Assembly (NCBI GenBank): GCA_964555235.1
Contig: CAZKRU010000002.1
Location: 1 to 64,000 of the forward strand
Length of the DNA: 64,000 nucleotides
Reading direction: 5' to 3'
From: CAZKRU01 sp964555235
GTDB lineage: Bacteria; Verrucomicrobiota; Verrucomicrobiia; Methylacidiphilales; CAMAQI01
This document shows positions 23,227 through 32,722 of the stretch, piece after piece. How positions within the stretch are numbered: the stretch's first letter is position 1; each line of letters starts with the position of its first letter. Both the position numbers and the translations under genes were made by a program. The notes under the pieces were generated by a model. The model saw nothing but the letters and a program-made list of their open reading frames with translations, was not told the origin of the DNA and ran no database searches.

Positions 23227-24104
23227 ACTCCATTGAATGTCATCACGTCTCCCGCAGCTATGGCTCGCAAAAAGCTCTCGAAGACTTCTCTCTCATCCTT
23301 CCCCGCGGATCGATCTACGGATTTCTGGGGCGTAATGGATCGGGAAAAACGACCCTGATTCGCATGCTCGTGGGGCTCATGTGGCCGGATCAAGGGGAGA
23401 TTCAGGTACTCGGAAAAAATCCACGCGAATTCACCGTGGAGGATCGACAGAAGATTGGATACCTCAGCGAAAAGCAAATTCTTCCGCCGGCACTCAAAAT
23501 TGGACAACTCGTTAATTTTTGCCGACCTCTTTACCCAAAGTGGGATGATTCCGTGGTTCAACGCCTTTCCGACCGCTTCGGTCTCGATTCGAAGAAGAAG
23601 ATTCAAAAACTCTCGAACGGTCAACAGCGCCAAGTCGGGTTTATGATCGCGCTGGCGCAGAAGCCTGAAGTGTTGATCTTGGATGAGCCGGCTTCCACTC
23701 TCGATGTCGTCGCACGTCGAGAATTTCTCGACGAGATTTTGGAATTGATCCGAGAGGAAGAGCGGACCGTTCTTTTCTCCACGCATATTCTGAGTGATGT
23801 TGAGCGAATCGCTGATCGAGTCGGGATCCTTCGAGACGGAAAACTGGCCATTGACGAATCTCTCGACTCTCTGAAAGAGAATGTAAAACAGATCCGGTTC
23901 ACCTCTCGTGACGGTTCCACCCCCAAGATCCTGCTCCCGAACACTTATCGCACCAAGAAAGACCGACAGGAACTTCTCGTTACCGCTCGGGTCAACGATT
24001 TGCCAGCGATTCAACAAGCCGCTCAAAGCGCTGGATGTGACTATGAAATCCTCTCCCTCGGTCTGGAGGATCTGTTCGTCGAAATTAGCTCAAAGAACGT
24101 TTGA
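23223..24104 (+). CDS. ABC transporter ATP-binding protein
   Basis: The protein has 293 residues. Walker A is GRNGSGKTT at about residue 38, the signature is a slightly unusual KLSNGQQRQ, Walker B is VLILDEPAST, and the H-loop is LFSTHILSD. The C-terminal 70 residues form an extension typical of ABC-2 exporters. It powers export or immunity together with the two membrane proteins encoded downstream. It is coupled to the GntR gene (ATGA). The substrate is unknown; YtrA-type operons usually respond to cell-wall-active compounds. Confidence 0.92.
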   Translation: MNSIECHHVSRSYGSQKALEDFSLILPRGSIYGFLGRNGSGKTTLIRMLVGLMWPDQGEIQVLGKNPREFTVEDRQKIGYLSEKQILPPALKIGQLVNFCRPLYPKWDDSVVQRLSDRFGLDSKKKIQKLSNGQQRQVGFMIALAQKPEVLILDEPASTLDVVARREFLDEILELIREEERTVLFSTHILSDVERIADRVGILRDGKLAIDESLDSLKENVKQIRFTSRDGSTPKILLPNTYRTKKDRQELLVTARVNDLPAIQQAAQSAGCDYEILSLGLEDLFVEISSKNV

Positions 24105-24109
24105 GGAAA

Positions 24110-24958
24110 ATGATGAAACAATTTCTGCATCTCATGAAGTTGGAGTGGAAGTACGATCTTTGCATCTGTCTGGGGATTCCTCTCTTTCTGGTACTGAATT
24201 ATTGCTATTTTTTCCCACAATCTCTCGACAGGCCTTACTACGAAAAGATAGAGCTGTTTGGATATCGAGATACTTCCCCCATGTTTTACATGCTCTTTTT
24301 TTTCGGCTTTCTGACGCCTTGGATTTCGATTTATAACAATCCCACCGTTAGGGAGAGGTTGCAGTCCCAGCAGTGGACCTTTACGCTTCCAATGTGTAGC
24401 GCGATCATTTTCCACCGCGGATGGATTCGGACGATGATCATGGTCTTGTTCGTGTTAGCCATTCCCTTTTTAAGGATGAAAAACGAAATGGATGCGGAGA
24501 TCCGATTCTATTCAAACTCCGAAGAAAAGATCGCGGAGCGATTTAACGAGACGAAGGCGTTTTTTCCTTCTGCAGAACTTAAAATGCTTAAGGAGAACGA
24601 AAAGCTCAAACCTACGATAGTGATTAAAAATGGGCGTTTTTTAATCCGACTTTTTAATTTCACTTTGGAATTGTGGATCTACCTATTTTATCTCAATTTT
24701 ATTTTTTGGTCGATCCCAAAGGCCGTGCGATTCAAGCGTGTCCGTTGGGTTACCTTTGGGCTATTTGGGGTGGTGATTGTTGCTCCATTCTTGGGGCTTA
24801 TGTCGCTCGATGAGAGCATTTCGAGTCGCTCTCTGCAGTACCTATTCCTTTCCTCATGGATGAAATGGTGGATTCCACTGACGATACTCAGTCTAATGCT
24901 TTTAGGGCTTACCTACTTTCACGGGCTTCGTGCGTATCGCCATCGGGAAATTGAATGA
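24110..24958 (+). CDS. ABC-2-type permease-like membrane protein (first)
   Basis: The protein has 282 residues from ATG 24110, with GAGGAAA just upstream. Hydrophobic spans are visible at about 20-38, 60-80, 108-122 (MIMVLFVLAIPFL), 175-195, 210-235 and 245-270. Between the third and fourth lies a charged loop of about 60 residues. It is the membrane subunit of the GntR-linked exporter. Its last 4 bp overlap the next gene. No finer family was assigned. Confidence 0.8.
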   Translation: MMKQFLHLMKLEWKYDLCICLGIPLFLVLNYCYFFPQSLDRPYYEKIELFGYRDTSPMFYMLFFFGFLTPWISIYNNPTVRERLQSQQWTFTLPMCSAIIFHRGWIRTMIMVLFVLAIPFLRMKNEMDAEIRFYSNSEEKIAERFNETKAFFPSAELKMLKENEKLKPTIVIKNGRFLIRLFNFTLELWIYLFYLNFIFWSIPKAVRFKRVRWVTFGLFGVVIVAPFLGLMSLDESISSRSLQYLFLSSWMKWWIPLTILSLMLLGLTYFHGLRAYRHREIE

Positions 24959-25797
24959 GAACCTCCATGAAACCGAATTCTATGAGTCAGTTTTTTCACC
25001 TCTTGAAATTTCACCTCGCTTCAGTTCTGTCATTACAATTTTTTTGGTTTGTGCTGCTATATGGATGCACGGCGCTCCCGCTTGTTTTTTTTGATTCAAC
25101 AAATTCAAACAGAGCCTATCTGCCAGATATTCTTTTTGCTGGGTCGACAAACATCACAAGCATTTGGTATGGGATTCTGCTTGGACAATTTTTAAACATC
25201 CAAGGCTTCGACTCAAAAAAAATGTCCCCTCGATTTATGGGGGAGAGCGAATTCATTTCAACGCGACCGCTTTCGCTACGGATGCTTTTTATAAGCAAGG
25301 TCTTTGCCATCAGCCTCATCTTTGGAGGGCTTTTTCTTCCGAATTTAATTTTAGCGTCGATCACTCCTCATTTGGAAATCATTGGATCGGAGAGTCAAAT
25401 TCCACTTCTGAACCTCATCCGGTCGAAGATCCTTGAGAGTTCATGGGTTGATCCCACACAGCTTCACCTCCCGAATGGATCATGGATCTCGGTTCAATTT
25501 GAGCTTATCATTCCGCTTTCGATTCTCCTGATGACTTTGTCTCCATTTTATTTTCTCAGAAAAGTTCAAAGTACCTTCCTCATCGGAGCCCGTGGAGCGG
25601 CTCCGATAATCATCGCCTTCATGTCACCGATGATTTTCATGCTGATGGGGCGTTTCATTAAAACAACATCTCTGAACGTTTCGATCTTCCTCTGGTTTTA
25701 CGAGTGGCGCTATTGGTTATTGGGATGCTTAATTCTAGGACTCTTTGGGTTTGTGGCTTTTCTTGCCGAAAAGGCCGAGGCGCGGGAAGAGTTTTAA
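24955..25797 (+). CDS. ABC-2-type permease-like membrane protein (second)
   Basis: The protein has 280 residues with about six hydrophobic spans (for example SLQFFWFVLLYGCTALPLVF, AISLIFGGLFLPNLILA, FELIIPLSILLMTLS, YWLLGCLILGLFGFVAFL). It starts with an ATGA overlap and probably forms a heterodimer with the preceding permease. It ends the operon. The 100 bp after it contain a partial family B end (GTCCCTACCGAT) and nothing else clear. Confidence 0.78.
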   Translation: MRTSMKPNSMSQFFHLLKFHLASVLSLQFFWFVLLYGCTALPLVFFDSTNSNRAYLPDILFAGSTNITSIWYGILLGQFLNIQGFDSKKMSPRFMGESEFISTRPLSLRMLFISKVFAISLIFGGLFLPNLILASITPHLEIIGSESQIPLLNLIRSKILESSWVDPTQLHLPNGSWISVQFELIIPLSILLMTLSPFYFLRKVQSTFLIGARGAAPIIIAFMSPMIFMLMGRFIKTTSLNVSIFLWFYEWRYWLLGCLILGLFGFVAFLAEKAEAREEF

Positions 25798-25903
25798 CAA
25801 GGCGTCCCTACCGATAGAGGCCCTTCAGACTCATCGAAAAACGCTTGCCATTTTCAATGCGCCGGGGAAGCTATGCCCTTAAATTCTAGCAAAGGAAATT
25901 CTC

Positions 25904-26866
25904 ATGCCCATTCTCTCGAACATTGTTGGATCCATTGGAAATACTCCCCTCGTGAAACTGAATCGCGTGACGGCGGGGCTTGAGGCGACGATTGCCTTGA
26001 AGTGCGAATTTTTCAATCCCCTCGGCAGCGTGAAAGATCGTATCGGAATGGCGATGATTGAGTCGGCGGAAAAGGCGGGAATGATTAAGCCCGAGACAAC
26101 GCTGATTGAACCGACCTCGGGAAATACCGGAATTGCTCTCGCGTTTGTCGCTGCGGCAAAGGGGTACAAATTGATTTTGACGATGCCCGAGAGCATGAGC
26201 CTGGAGCGCCGCACGCTGTTGGCAATGCTCGGTTCAAAATTGGTTCTTACGCCCGCGGCCGAAGGGATGCGTGGGGCGATCAACAAAGCGCAGGCGCTCT
26301 TGCAGGAAATTCCGAATTCTTTCATGCCGCAGCAGTTTGAGAATCCGGCCAATCCGGAGATGCATCGCAAGACGACGGCCGAGGAAATCTGGCGCGATAC
26401 GGACGGTAAAATCGATATTTTTGTCTCAGCGGTTGGAACGGGTGGAACGATTACCGGAGTTTCCGAGGTCATCAAGAGCCGCAAGCCTTCCTTCCAGGCG
26501 ATTGCCGTTGAGCCGAAAGATTCGCCCGTCATCAGTCAGACTCGTAAGGGAGAGCCGGTCAAGCCGGGGCCTCACAAGATTCAAGGAACCGGGGCCGGAT
26601 TCGTTCCGAAGAATTTGAACCTCGCGATTGTGGATGATGTCGTCACCGTCACGAACGAAGAGGCCTTTGCCATGGCGCGCCGCCTTTCGAAAGAAGAAGG
26701 ACTTCTCGTCGGAATTTCGACCGGTGCCAATGTTTGTGCCGCGATCGAAGTCGCCAAACGTCCCGAAAACAAAGGGAAGCTAATCGTTACCGTCGCTTGC
26801 AGCACGGGGGAACGTTACCTCAGCACGGCCTTGGCAGAAGAAGCGCGCAAAGAAGTCGGCGCGTAA
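25904..26866 (+). CDS. cysK: Cysteine synthase
   Basis: The protein has 320 residues. The PLP lysine is in [14 protein letters not shown], the substrate loop is [12 protein letters not shown], the phosphate-binding glycines are [11 protein letters not shown] and the C-terminal motif is [12 protein letters not shown]. It makes cysteine from O-acetylserine and sulfide. An AAAGGAA site precedes the ATG. It is monocistronic. Confidence 0.96.
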   Translation: MPILSNIVGSIGNTPLVKLNRVTAGLEATIALKCEFFNPLGSVKDRIGMAMIESAEKAGMIKPETTLIEPTSGNTGIALAFVAAAKGYKLILTMPESMSLERRTLLAMLGSKLVLTPAAEGMRGAINKAQALLQEIPNSFMPQQFENPANPEMHRKTTAEEIWRDTDGKIDIFVSAVGTGGTITGVSEVIKSRKPSFQAIAVEPKDSPVISQTRKGEPVKPGPHKIQGTGAGFVPKNLNLAIVDDVVTVTNEEAFAMARRLSKEEGLLVGISTGANVCAAIEVAKRPENKGKLIVTVACSTGERYLSTALAEEARKEVGA

Positions 26867-26882
26867 GATTTCAAACGCCTTC

Positions 26883-27065
26883 TTGGTAGGACGGGGTCGA
26901 TGATCGATGTCCTCCCGGCACGAGCGAAAGCCGTTTTACCTCGAAGCCTCGAAGAGCGCTACTCCGAGTCGGAGGTTTTCACGGGGCAAACCGTTCCACC
27001 TCAAAAGCTCGACGGCCGCAAAGTTAGAGGCCTTGGAGCCTTTGCGGTTAAGATGGGATTCTGTT
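26883..27065. repeat. Adjacent family B and family C repeats
   Basis: A family B start (CTTGGTAGGACGGGGTCG) at 26883 is followed by family C units from about 26930: CACCTCAAAAGCTCGACGGC pairs with GCCTTGGAGCCTTTGCGGTT. Together they fill most of the 26867-27194 gap. The rest is AT-rich and may hold the mnmG promoter. Confidence 0.6.
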
Positions 27066-27194
27066 TTTCATCCGGAGAGATCCTTGGGGGGTATCGCTAA
27101 AGAGGTCGGTCGGCCTCTCTTAATAAACGCAAGTTACTTGCATTTATAGTTTGAGTTTGTTTCTTAGAGCGCTTTGACCTACGCTCACGGGTTC

Positions 27195-29060
27195 ATGTTT
27201 ATCTATCCCAAAGTTTACGACGTGATCGTGATCGGAGCCGGCCACGCCGGAGTCGAAGCGGCGCTGGCTTCGGCGCGGATGGGATGCGAAACGCTATTGC
27301 TGACGATGAATCTCGATAGCATCGGGCAAATGTCATGTAATCCGGCCATTGGCGGGCTTGCGAAAGGGCACCTCGTTCGGGAGATCGATGCATTGGGTGG
27401 AGAAATGGGAATCAATACCGACGCCACGGGAATTCAGTTCCGCATGCTCAATGCCTCCAAGGGGCCGAGTGTTCGGGGGCCACGGGCGCAGTGTGACAAG
27501 AAGGCTTATCAATTTCGGATGAAAGCAACCTGCGAGCGGCAGGACCATTTGGATATCAAGCAAGGCCAGATCGCGGAGCTGCTCGTGGAAGGCGATCGCG
27601 CTTGTGGCGTTGCGACGCAGTTTGGAATTTCCTATCGTTCGAAAACGGTGGTGGTGACCACGGGGACCTTTCTCCGAGGATTACTCCATGTCGGATTGAA
27701 AAACCAGGCGGGCGGACGGATGGGCGATAGCGCGAGCGGTTTTTCGGAATGTTTGGCGAAACTGGGCTTTGAAGTTCAACGCCTTAAAACGGGGACGCCG
27801 CCTCGATTGAATCGTCGGAGCCTGGATCTGACCGTTTGTGATGTTCAGCCAGGAGATGAGCCGCCGCCGACATTTTCCTACGAAATCGATCAACTTCGTC
27901 GGGGGCCTAACGATCTCTTCACCCTGAATGAATGGCGGGAGGGGATGTTCCACGTGGAACAAATTCCTTGTTGGGTGACGTACACAAACGAAAACACACA
28001 TGCGGTGATTCGCGCGAATCTCGATAAATCGCCGATGTATTGTGGAGTGATCGAGGGGGTTGGGCCTCGTTATTGTCCCTCCATAGAAGACAAAGTCGTT
28101 CGCTTTGCGGAGAAGGATCGGCACCAGCTTTTCCTCGAGCCGGAGGGACGTCACACAGACGAGTTTTATATTAATGGGTGTTCGACAAGCCTCCCGTTTG
28201 AAGTCCAGCTCGATTTTATTCGATCCATTAAGGGTCTGGAAAAAGCGGAGATCATGCGTCCCGGTTATGCGGTCGAGTACGATTTCTGTCCGCCGACCCA
28301 GCTTTTCCCTTCGCTGGAAACGAAGAAAGTTCAGGGGCTCTTCTTTGCCGGTCAAATCAATGGAACCTCGGGATACGAAGAGGCTGCCGCTCAAGGGCTC
28401 ATGGCTGGAATCAATGCAGCGCTTCGGGTTCAAGCCAAGGGACCGCTTGTCTTGGGACGAAACGAGGCCTACATCGGGGTCTTGATTGATGACCTCGTGA
28501 CGAAGGGAACGAAAGAACCGTACCGGATGTTTACCTCCCGAGCCGAGTATCGATTGCTTCTTCGCCAAGACAATGCGGACCTTCGGCTGACGGAAAAAGG
28601 GGGAGAGATCGGATTGGCGACCTCGCGCCGTGTGGATCGACTCCGTGCGAAGGTGGCGGCGATTGATGAAGCCCGGACGCGACTTCAGCACGAAAGAGTC
28701 GAAGGCATTCTCCTTGCAGATCTTTTGCGACGACCGGAAATCTCTTGGAAAGATCTTCCTGAATCGTTTCGGTCGGTTCCGACCGAAGCGGCAGATCAGT
28801 TGGAGACGGAATTCAAGTACGGCGGCTATATCGAGCGGGAACTTCTGAACATCGAACGAATGAGGAACACGGAGACAAAACAGATTCCGGATTGGATTGA
28901 TTACGAAGTGATCCCGGGATTGAAACGGGAGGCGGCGCTCAAGCTCAAAGCCATTCGTCCGCAGACCTTCGGCCAAGCGGGCCGAATCTCCGGGGTGAAT
29001 CCGAGCGACATCAGCATTCTTTTGGTCTGGGCGAAGAAGGGAAATGCCAAACATGGATAA
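27195..29060 (+). CDS. mnmG: tRNA uridine 5-carboxymethylaminomethyl modification enzyme MnmG
   Basis: The protein has about 621 residues from ATG 27195; a TTG at 27174 is also in frame. The FAD motif VIGAGHAGVEAALASARMG is at the N-terminus. The MnmG signatures GGLAKGHLVREIDALGG and RGPRAQCDKKAYQFRMK follow, and the C-terminal region has GQINGTSGYEEAAAQGLMAG. With MnmE it modifies the wobble uridine of several tRNAs. Many bacteria have it near the origin, which agrees with dnaA and dnaN in this window. No rsmG or parAB follows. Confidence 0.96.
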   Translation: MFIYPKVYDVIVIGAGHAGVEAALASARMGCETLLLTMNLDSIGQMSCNPAIGGLAKGHLVREIDALGGEMGINTDATGIQFRMLNASKGPSVRGPRAQCDKKAYQFRMKATCERQDHLDIKQGQIAELLVEGDRACGVATQFGISYRSKTVVVTTGTFLRGLLHVGLKNQAGGRMGDSASGFSECLAKLGFEVQRLKTGTPPRLNRRSLDLTVCDVQPGDEPPPTFSYEIDQLRRGPNDLFTLNEWREGMFHVEQIPCWVTYTNENTHAVIRANLDKSPMYCGVIEGVGPRYCPSIEDKVVRFAEKDRHQLFLEPEGRHTDEFYINGCSTSLPFEVQLDFIRSIKGLEKAEIMRPGYAVEYDFCPPTQLFPSLETKKVQGLFFAGQINGTSGYEEAAAQGLMAGINAALRVQAKGPLVLGRNEAYIGVLIDDLVTKGTKEPYRMFTSRAEYRLLLRQDNADLRLTEKGGEIGLATSRRVDRLRAKVAAIDEARTRLQHERVEGILLADLLRRPEISWKDLPESFRSVPTEAADQLETEFKYGGYIERELLNIERMRNTETKQIPDWIDYEVIPGLKREAALKLKAIRPQTFGQAGRISGVNPSDISILLVWAKKGNAKHG

Positions 29061-29061
29061 T

Positions 29062-29186
29062 CTCACACGAAGGCACGAAGCTCACAAAGGAGAATCCGTT
29101 TTTTTGTTTCGATGTTTTGAGCGACTGCTTCTTGAGTTCCCAAAATAAAACTGGATTTCCTTTGTGAGCTTTGTGCCTTTGTGTGA
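29062..29186. repeat. Family A inverted repeat
   Basis: CTCACACGAAGGCACGAAGC at the left and GAGCTTTGTGCCTTTGTGTG at the right, with the inner CCGTTTTTTTGTTTCGAT box shared with copies at 19717 and 30431. It fills the gap between mnmG and the flavoprotein gene. The open frame of the latter extends into it, giving a spurious MSFVPLCE N-terminus. Confidence 0.75.
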
Positions 29187-29190
29187 AAAA

Positions 29191-30390
29191 ATGAATCCTA
29201 CTCAAGTTCTTTCCTCCATCGCCGTTGTTGGAGGAGGACCGGCGGGACTTCGGGCGGCAGAAGTTTTGGCGGAAGCCGGTGGGCGGGTTCATCTTTTTGA
29301 TCAACAGCCATCGGTCGGTCGAAAGCTTTTGGTTGCGGGCAAGGGAGGGTTGAATCTCACGCACTCCGAGCCCTTTGAAGCCTTTTGGACGCATTACCAT
29401 CCGAACCCGGAGCGATGGAAAAGCATCTTGGAAAAATTTCCACCTCAAGCCTTGCGGGAGTGGTGTCATCGTTTGGAAATTGAAACCTACGTCGGAACGA
29501 GTCGCCGCGTTTATCCGGTTGGAAACCAAGCGGGAAAATTACTTCGACGATGGGTCCTGCGGCTCAAATCGCTCGGAGTTATTTTTCATCAGCGGCATCG
29601 ATGGTGCGGCATAGCGCCGACACGAGTACTCACTTTTGAAACTCCGAATGGACCCGTGACCCAAACCTTTGATGCCGTGATCCTCGCGGTGGGCGGTGGT
29701 TCTTGGCCTCAAACGGGTTCGGACGGACATTGGACGAAAGCAATTAAAAACCATAAAATAGGCATAAGTGTTTTATGCGCAACGAATTGCGGATATTATT
29801 TGGCGTGGCCGGAATGGTTCATTAAAAAATGGGAAGGGACGCCAATTAAAAATTTGGGGGTTTCAATTCCAAACGGCCCCTCCATTCTTGGCGAGCTCAT
29901 GATTACCAAAAGAGGAATTGAAGGAACCCCGATTTATCATCTCTCCCGATTTCTACGAAACGTCGATCGCCCTCAAATTTTCTTAGATCTCAAGCCGGAA
30001 TGGACCGAAGATGAACTGCTCGCTCGCTGGAAACCGGCGCGAGGATTTCTGCGGGATGTCGAACGTTCGTGGAAAATTTCCCCTGTGGCCAAAGCACTTC
30101 TTTCCTGGGTCGAGCCGATCCGAACTCCCGAAGCGTGGGCCGCGCGTGTCAAAGCGTGTCCAATTTCACTCGAAGGCCCGCAGCCCTTGGAAGAAGCGAT
30201 CTCCACGGCGGGGGGCGTTGCGATGGAAGAACTTAACGACGCACTCATGCTCAAAAAAATTCCCGGCGTTTTCTGCGCCGGAGAAATGATCGACTGGGAA
30301 GCCCCGACCGGCGGCTATCTTCTTCAAGGATGTTTCGCCAGCGGAACCGTCGCCGCAAATGGCGCGAAGGAATTTTTGAATTTGGTATAG
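29191..30390 (+). CDS. FAD-dependent oxidoreductase of the TIGR03862/BaiN-like family
   Basis: The protein has 399 residues from ATG 29191. The dinucleotide fold AVVGGGPAGLRAAEVLAEA is followed by the family motif GRKLLVAGKGGLNLTHSEP. VILAVGGGSWPQTGSDG comes mid-protein, and the C-terminal FAD motif is GVFCAGEMIDWEAPTGGYLL. Members of this HI0933/PP_4765-like group are flavoproteins of uncertain substrate. It is monocistronic and bounded by family A repeats on both sides. Confidence 0.85.
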   Translation: MNPTQVLSSIAVVGGGPAGLRAAEVLAEAGGRVHLFDQQPSVGRKLLVAGKGGLNLTHSEPFEAFWTHYHPNPERWKSILEKFPPQALREWCHRLEIETYVGTSRRVYPVGNQAGKLLRRWVLRLKSLGVIFHQRHRWCGIAPTRVLTFETPNGPVTQTFDAVILAVGGGSWPQTGSDGHWTKAIKNHKIGISVLCATNCGYYLAWPEWFIKKWEGTPIKNLGVSIPNGPSILGELMITKRGIEGTPIYHLSRFLRNVDRPQIFLDLKPEWTEDELLARWKPARGFLRDVERSWKISPVAKALLSWVEPIRTPEAWAARVKACPISLEGPQPLEEAISTAGGVAMEELNDALMLKKIPGVFCAGEMIDWEAPTGGYLLQGCFASGTVAANGAKEFLNLV

Positions 30391-30430
30391 ACCGATCGAT
30401 GATCGGGCCGCGCAGAGGAAAGCCTTATTT

Positions 30431-30544
30431 CACACGAAGCTCACAAAGCTCACCAAGGAAATCCTTTTTTTTGTTTCGATCCTTGGAGGAATCGATGCTT
30501 GGTAGCTCAAGCCAAAAACCTTCGTGAGCTTCTCGTCGTGTGAG
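30431..30544. repeat. Family A inverted repeat
   Basis: TTCACACGAAGCTCACAAAG at the left and CCTTCGTGAGCTTCTCGTCG with TGTGAG at the right. It has the inner TTTTTTTTGTTTCGATCC box. It lies between the flavoprotein gene and the PIN toxin gene. Confidence 0.7.
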
Positions 30545-30552
30545 GAATTTCC

Positions 30553-30981
30553 TCACAAAATTCGCAAATAATCGCCGAGCGGATATTTTTTGAAATCCTG
30601 ATCCAAAGTCACGAGTCGCGATTGGGTGAGGCGCGCGAGGGTGGCGAGATAGGCATCGGTCCAATCCCGGTTTTGCAAGGTCCAGGTGGAAAGATTCTTT
30701 TTCCAGTGAAGGTCAAAGTCGATCGGCTCGTGAATCCAGAGAGCGTCCAAAGTTTGAGAAATGCGCTCTACTTGTGTAGAGGCCTCGACGGGAGTCATCA
30801 CCATTTTCCCCATCACTTGAATATTGGTGAGGAGTCGCAAAAAACCGAGTTGAGTGATCCGACAAAAGGCCGGTTTGAACTCCGATTCCAGAAGTGTCCG
30901 GGCCTTGCCGTGGTGAGGATGCGAGTCGAGCGTCAACGCGATCCAGACATTGACATCATAAAGATCGGCGAATGCGTTCAA
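30553..30981 (-). CDS. PIN-domain toxin (VapC type)
   Basis: The protein has about 142 residues from a TTG at 30981 that overlaps the antitoxin's end; no ATG is available in frame before the domain. PIN acidic residues are in LYDVNVWIALTLD, RDWTDAYLATLA and LVTLDQDFKKYPL. FCRITQLGFLRLLTN is typical of the VapC subgroup. It probably acts as a ribonuclease and is neutralised by the ribbon-helix-helix protein encoded upstream. Confidence 0.75.
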   Translation of the reverse strand: MNAFADLYDVNVWIALTLDSHPHHGKARTLLESEFKPAFCRITQLGFLRLLTNIQVMGKMVMTPVEASTQVERISQTLDALWIHEPIDFDLHWKKNLSTWTLQNRDWTDAYLATLARLTQSRLVTLDQDFKKYPLGDYLRIL

Positions 30982-31222
30982 GATCCTCCTCCTCTTCGAG
31001 CGCGGCAATTTTTCGAGAATCGAGATTACTTAAGGCGGTGCCATCGGCGCCGGAAATCGTGGGGAACCGGGGTTTCTCAGGAAGGGTCGGATAGGTGCGA
31101 GAGGTTCCGATTCCGGCGAGAACAATCTGAAGAAAAGTTTCTTTAAGCGATTTTCCTTCGATTGCGGCGCGGGTTTTGATCTCTCGAAAAAGGGGATCTG
31201 GCAGTTCGATGCTTGTTCGCAT
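30956..31222 (-). CDS. Ribbon-helix-helix antitoxin
   Basis: The protein has 88 residues. The N-terminal RTSIELPDPLFREIKTRAAI with EGKSLKETFLQIVLAG is the ribbon-helix-helix DNA-binding fold. The C-terminal acidic tail (LEEEEDLERI) should bind the PIN toxin. An almost perfect palindrome at 31233-31256, directly upstream, is its likely operator. Confidence 0.75.
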   Translation of the reverse strand: MRTSIELPDPLFREIKTRAAIEGKSLKETFLQIVLAGIGTSRTYPTLPEKPRFPTISGADGTALSNLDSRKIAALEEEEDLERIRRSL

Positions 31223-31232
31223 AACTACACAA

Positions 31233-31256
31233 TTGCATATTTACGTAAAAATGCAA
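31233..31256. promoter_or_regulatory. Palindromic operator of the vapBC-type operon
   Basis: TTGCAT and ATGCAA flank a core TTTACGTAAA. The 24-bp site is symmetric except for one pair. It lies 10 bp upstream of the antitoxin start on the minus strand, as expected for autorepression by the toxin-antitoxin complex. Confidence 0.65.
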
Positions 31257-31336
31257 ATCTTGATCTTCCGGAGTTCCCTTGCCATAGTTCCTCCCATGTT
31301 TCTCGGATTTCAACCTGCCAGTTTCTAACCTGTACT

Positions 31337-32137
31337 ATGCGCATTACCGCCTGCCTCATTACCAAAAACGAAGCGAAGAATCTTGCCCGTTGCTTGAAAA
31401 GCGTGGAGGGGGTTGTTCATGAAATCGTGGTGGTGGATAGTGGAAGTACCGATGCGACGGAGGAAATCGCTCGATCGTTTGGCTCACGATTTATCCGGCA
31501 TGCGTGGGAGGGTTATGTGGGACAGAAAAATTTTGCGCTGGCGCTAGCGCAAAATGAATGGGTGCTGAGCTTGGATGCGGATGAGGAGCTTTCGGCGAAA
31601 TTACGCAATTCAATTTTGGCATTGGCTTCAAAAAAAGGTCATCCGGCCGGATATGAAGTGAGTCGAATGGTTTATTTTCAGGGAAGTTGGATTCGACATG
31701 GCGACTGGTACCCAGATCGATTGGTCCGGCTTTTTCGGAAAGAGAAGGGGCAATTTGTCGGTGGCGATGTTCACGAGCGGTTGGAGTTGGAAGGGAAATC
31801 GGAGCGACTGTCCGGGCATTTGCATCACTTCACGTACACGGATGCGGAAGATCGATTGCGGCGGATCCGGCTTTATGCGTCGCTTTGGGTGCGAGGCGCG
31901 ATTATCCAAGGCCGACGCGCGCGACCGTGGACGCCGGTGCTCCGGGCCGGATGGCGGTTTTTTCGTGGGTACGTGATAAAGCGCGGCTATCTCGATGGGC
32001 CGGCGGGGTTTGAAGTGGCGTGGGGGAATGCGTTGGAGGTCTTTTTGAAATATCAATTGCTTCGCAAGACCGATGAGGATCCATTGCGTCGAACGATTCG
32101 TCCTCGTGGCCCGTTTCGAGTGCGGCCGGAATCTTAA
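31337..32137 (+). CDS. Glycosyltransferase family 2 (WaaE/KdtX-like)
   Basis: The protein has 266 residues. A GT-A fold with CLITKNEAKNLARCLKSVEG, the nucleotide-binding VVVDSGSTDATEEIA and the metal DxD in WVLSLDADEEL. HGDWYPDRLVRLFRKEKGQF and VHERLELEG are typical of lipopolysaccharide inner-core glucosyltransferases and relatives. It likely adds a sugar to lipid A core or another surface glycan. Its stop overlaps the convergent ArfB-like gene by 4 bp. Confidence 0.85.
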   Translation: MRITACLITKNEAKNLARCLKSVEGVVHEIVVVDSGSTDATEEIARSFGSRFIRHAWEGYVGQKNFALALAQNEWVLSLDADEELSAKLRNSILALASKKGHPAGYEVSRMVYFQGSWIRHGDWYPDRLVRLFRKEKGQFVGGDVHERLELEGKSERLSGHLHHFTYTDAEDRLRRIRLYASLWVRGAIIQGRRARPWTPVLRAGWRFFRGYVIKRGYLDGPAGFEVAWGNALEVFLKYQLLRKTDEDPLRRTIRPRGPFRVRPES

Positions 32138-32520
32138 TCGTCCGAGCCCGCGCGCCGGCGTTGCTGTTTGTTTGTCGCGCGATGCTTTTTGGTGCGAAGA
32201 ATTTTTTGTTTTAATCCCCAAGGACGCGGACGTTTTTGACGGCGGACTTTTTCACGAGCTTCTTGGGCGACTTTTCGTTTTTCCAGAGAGCGTGCCTCCA
32301 GTTTTTCGATGAGACGAAGCCATGCGGCATCCCGATTTGCGCTCTGCGATCGCGATTCCTCGGCGCGAACGCGAACGCCAGTGGGTCGATGTGTGAGTTG
32401 AACGCAGGTCGAGACTTTGTTGACATTCTGTCCACCATTTCCGGAGGAGCGAACAAATTGCTCTTCCACTTCGTGTGGGGCAAAACCGAGAAGCTTCAGA
32501 CGTGCAAGAAGTGCGAGCAT
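32134..32520 (-). CDS. arfB: ArfB-like peptide chain release factor
   Basis: The protein has 128 residues. The release-factor GGQ motif is in SSGNGGQNVNKVSTCVQL near residue 30, and the basic C-terminal tail (KVRRQKRPRPWGLKQK and on) would enter the mRNA channel. Proteins of this size and make-up rescue stalled ribosomes by hydrolysing peptidyl-tRNA without a stop codon. It lacks the codon-recognition domain of full-length RF1/RF2. The start codon is uncertain by a few residues. Confidence 0.8.
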   Translation of the reverse strand: MLALLARLKLLGFAPHEVEEQFVRSSGNGGQNVNKVSTCVQLTHRPTGVRVRAEESRSQSANRDAAWLRLIEKLEARSLEKRKVAQEAREKVRRQKRPRPWGLKQKILRTKKHRATNKQQRRRAGSDD

Positions 32521-32574
32521 CTCTTTGCTCTAGCAGTCTCTCTAAACGCTGCAACGCATTTAAGCGTGGATTGT

Positions 32575-32664
32575 CTCACACAAAGGCGCAAAGCTCACGA
32601 AGGAACCCCTGTTTTTGGGGGAATAAAAAAATTCCCCGTTGTGAGCTTTGTGCCTTTGTGTGAG
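32575..32664. repeat. Family A inverted repeat (short copy)
   Basis: CTCACACAAAGGCGCAAAGC and GAGCTTTGTGCCTTTGTGTG are the inverted ends of this 90-bp copy. It lies in the gap before the TIGR03790-family gene. Confidence 0.75.
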
Positions 32665-32722
32665 GAGGTTCCCTTCCCTACCGTGCCAGCATGTTCCACG
32701 GGCGGGAGCTTCGTGTGAAATC

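Noticed and set aside
23202..24026. 274-codon open frame on the minus strand
   Set aside because: Antisense to the ABC ATPase gene, which has all its motifs; no promoter or ribosome-binding site supports the antisense frame.
27681..29066. 461-codon open frame on the minus strand
   Set aside because: It is the antisense shadow of mnmG, whose plus-strand protein is fully conserved; the antisense protein has no recognisable domain.
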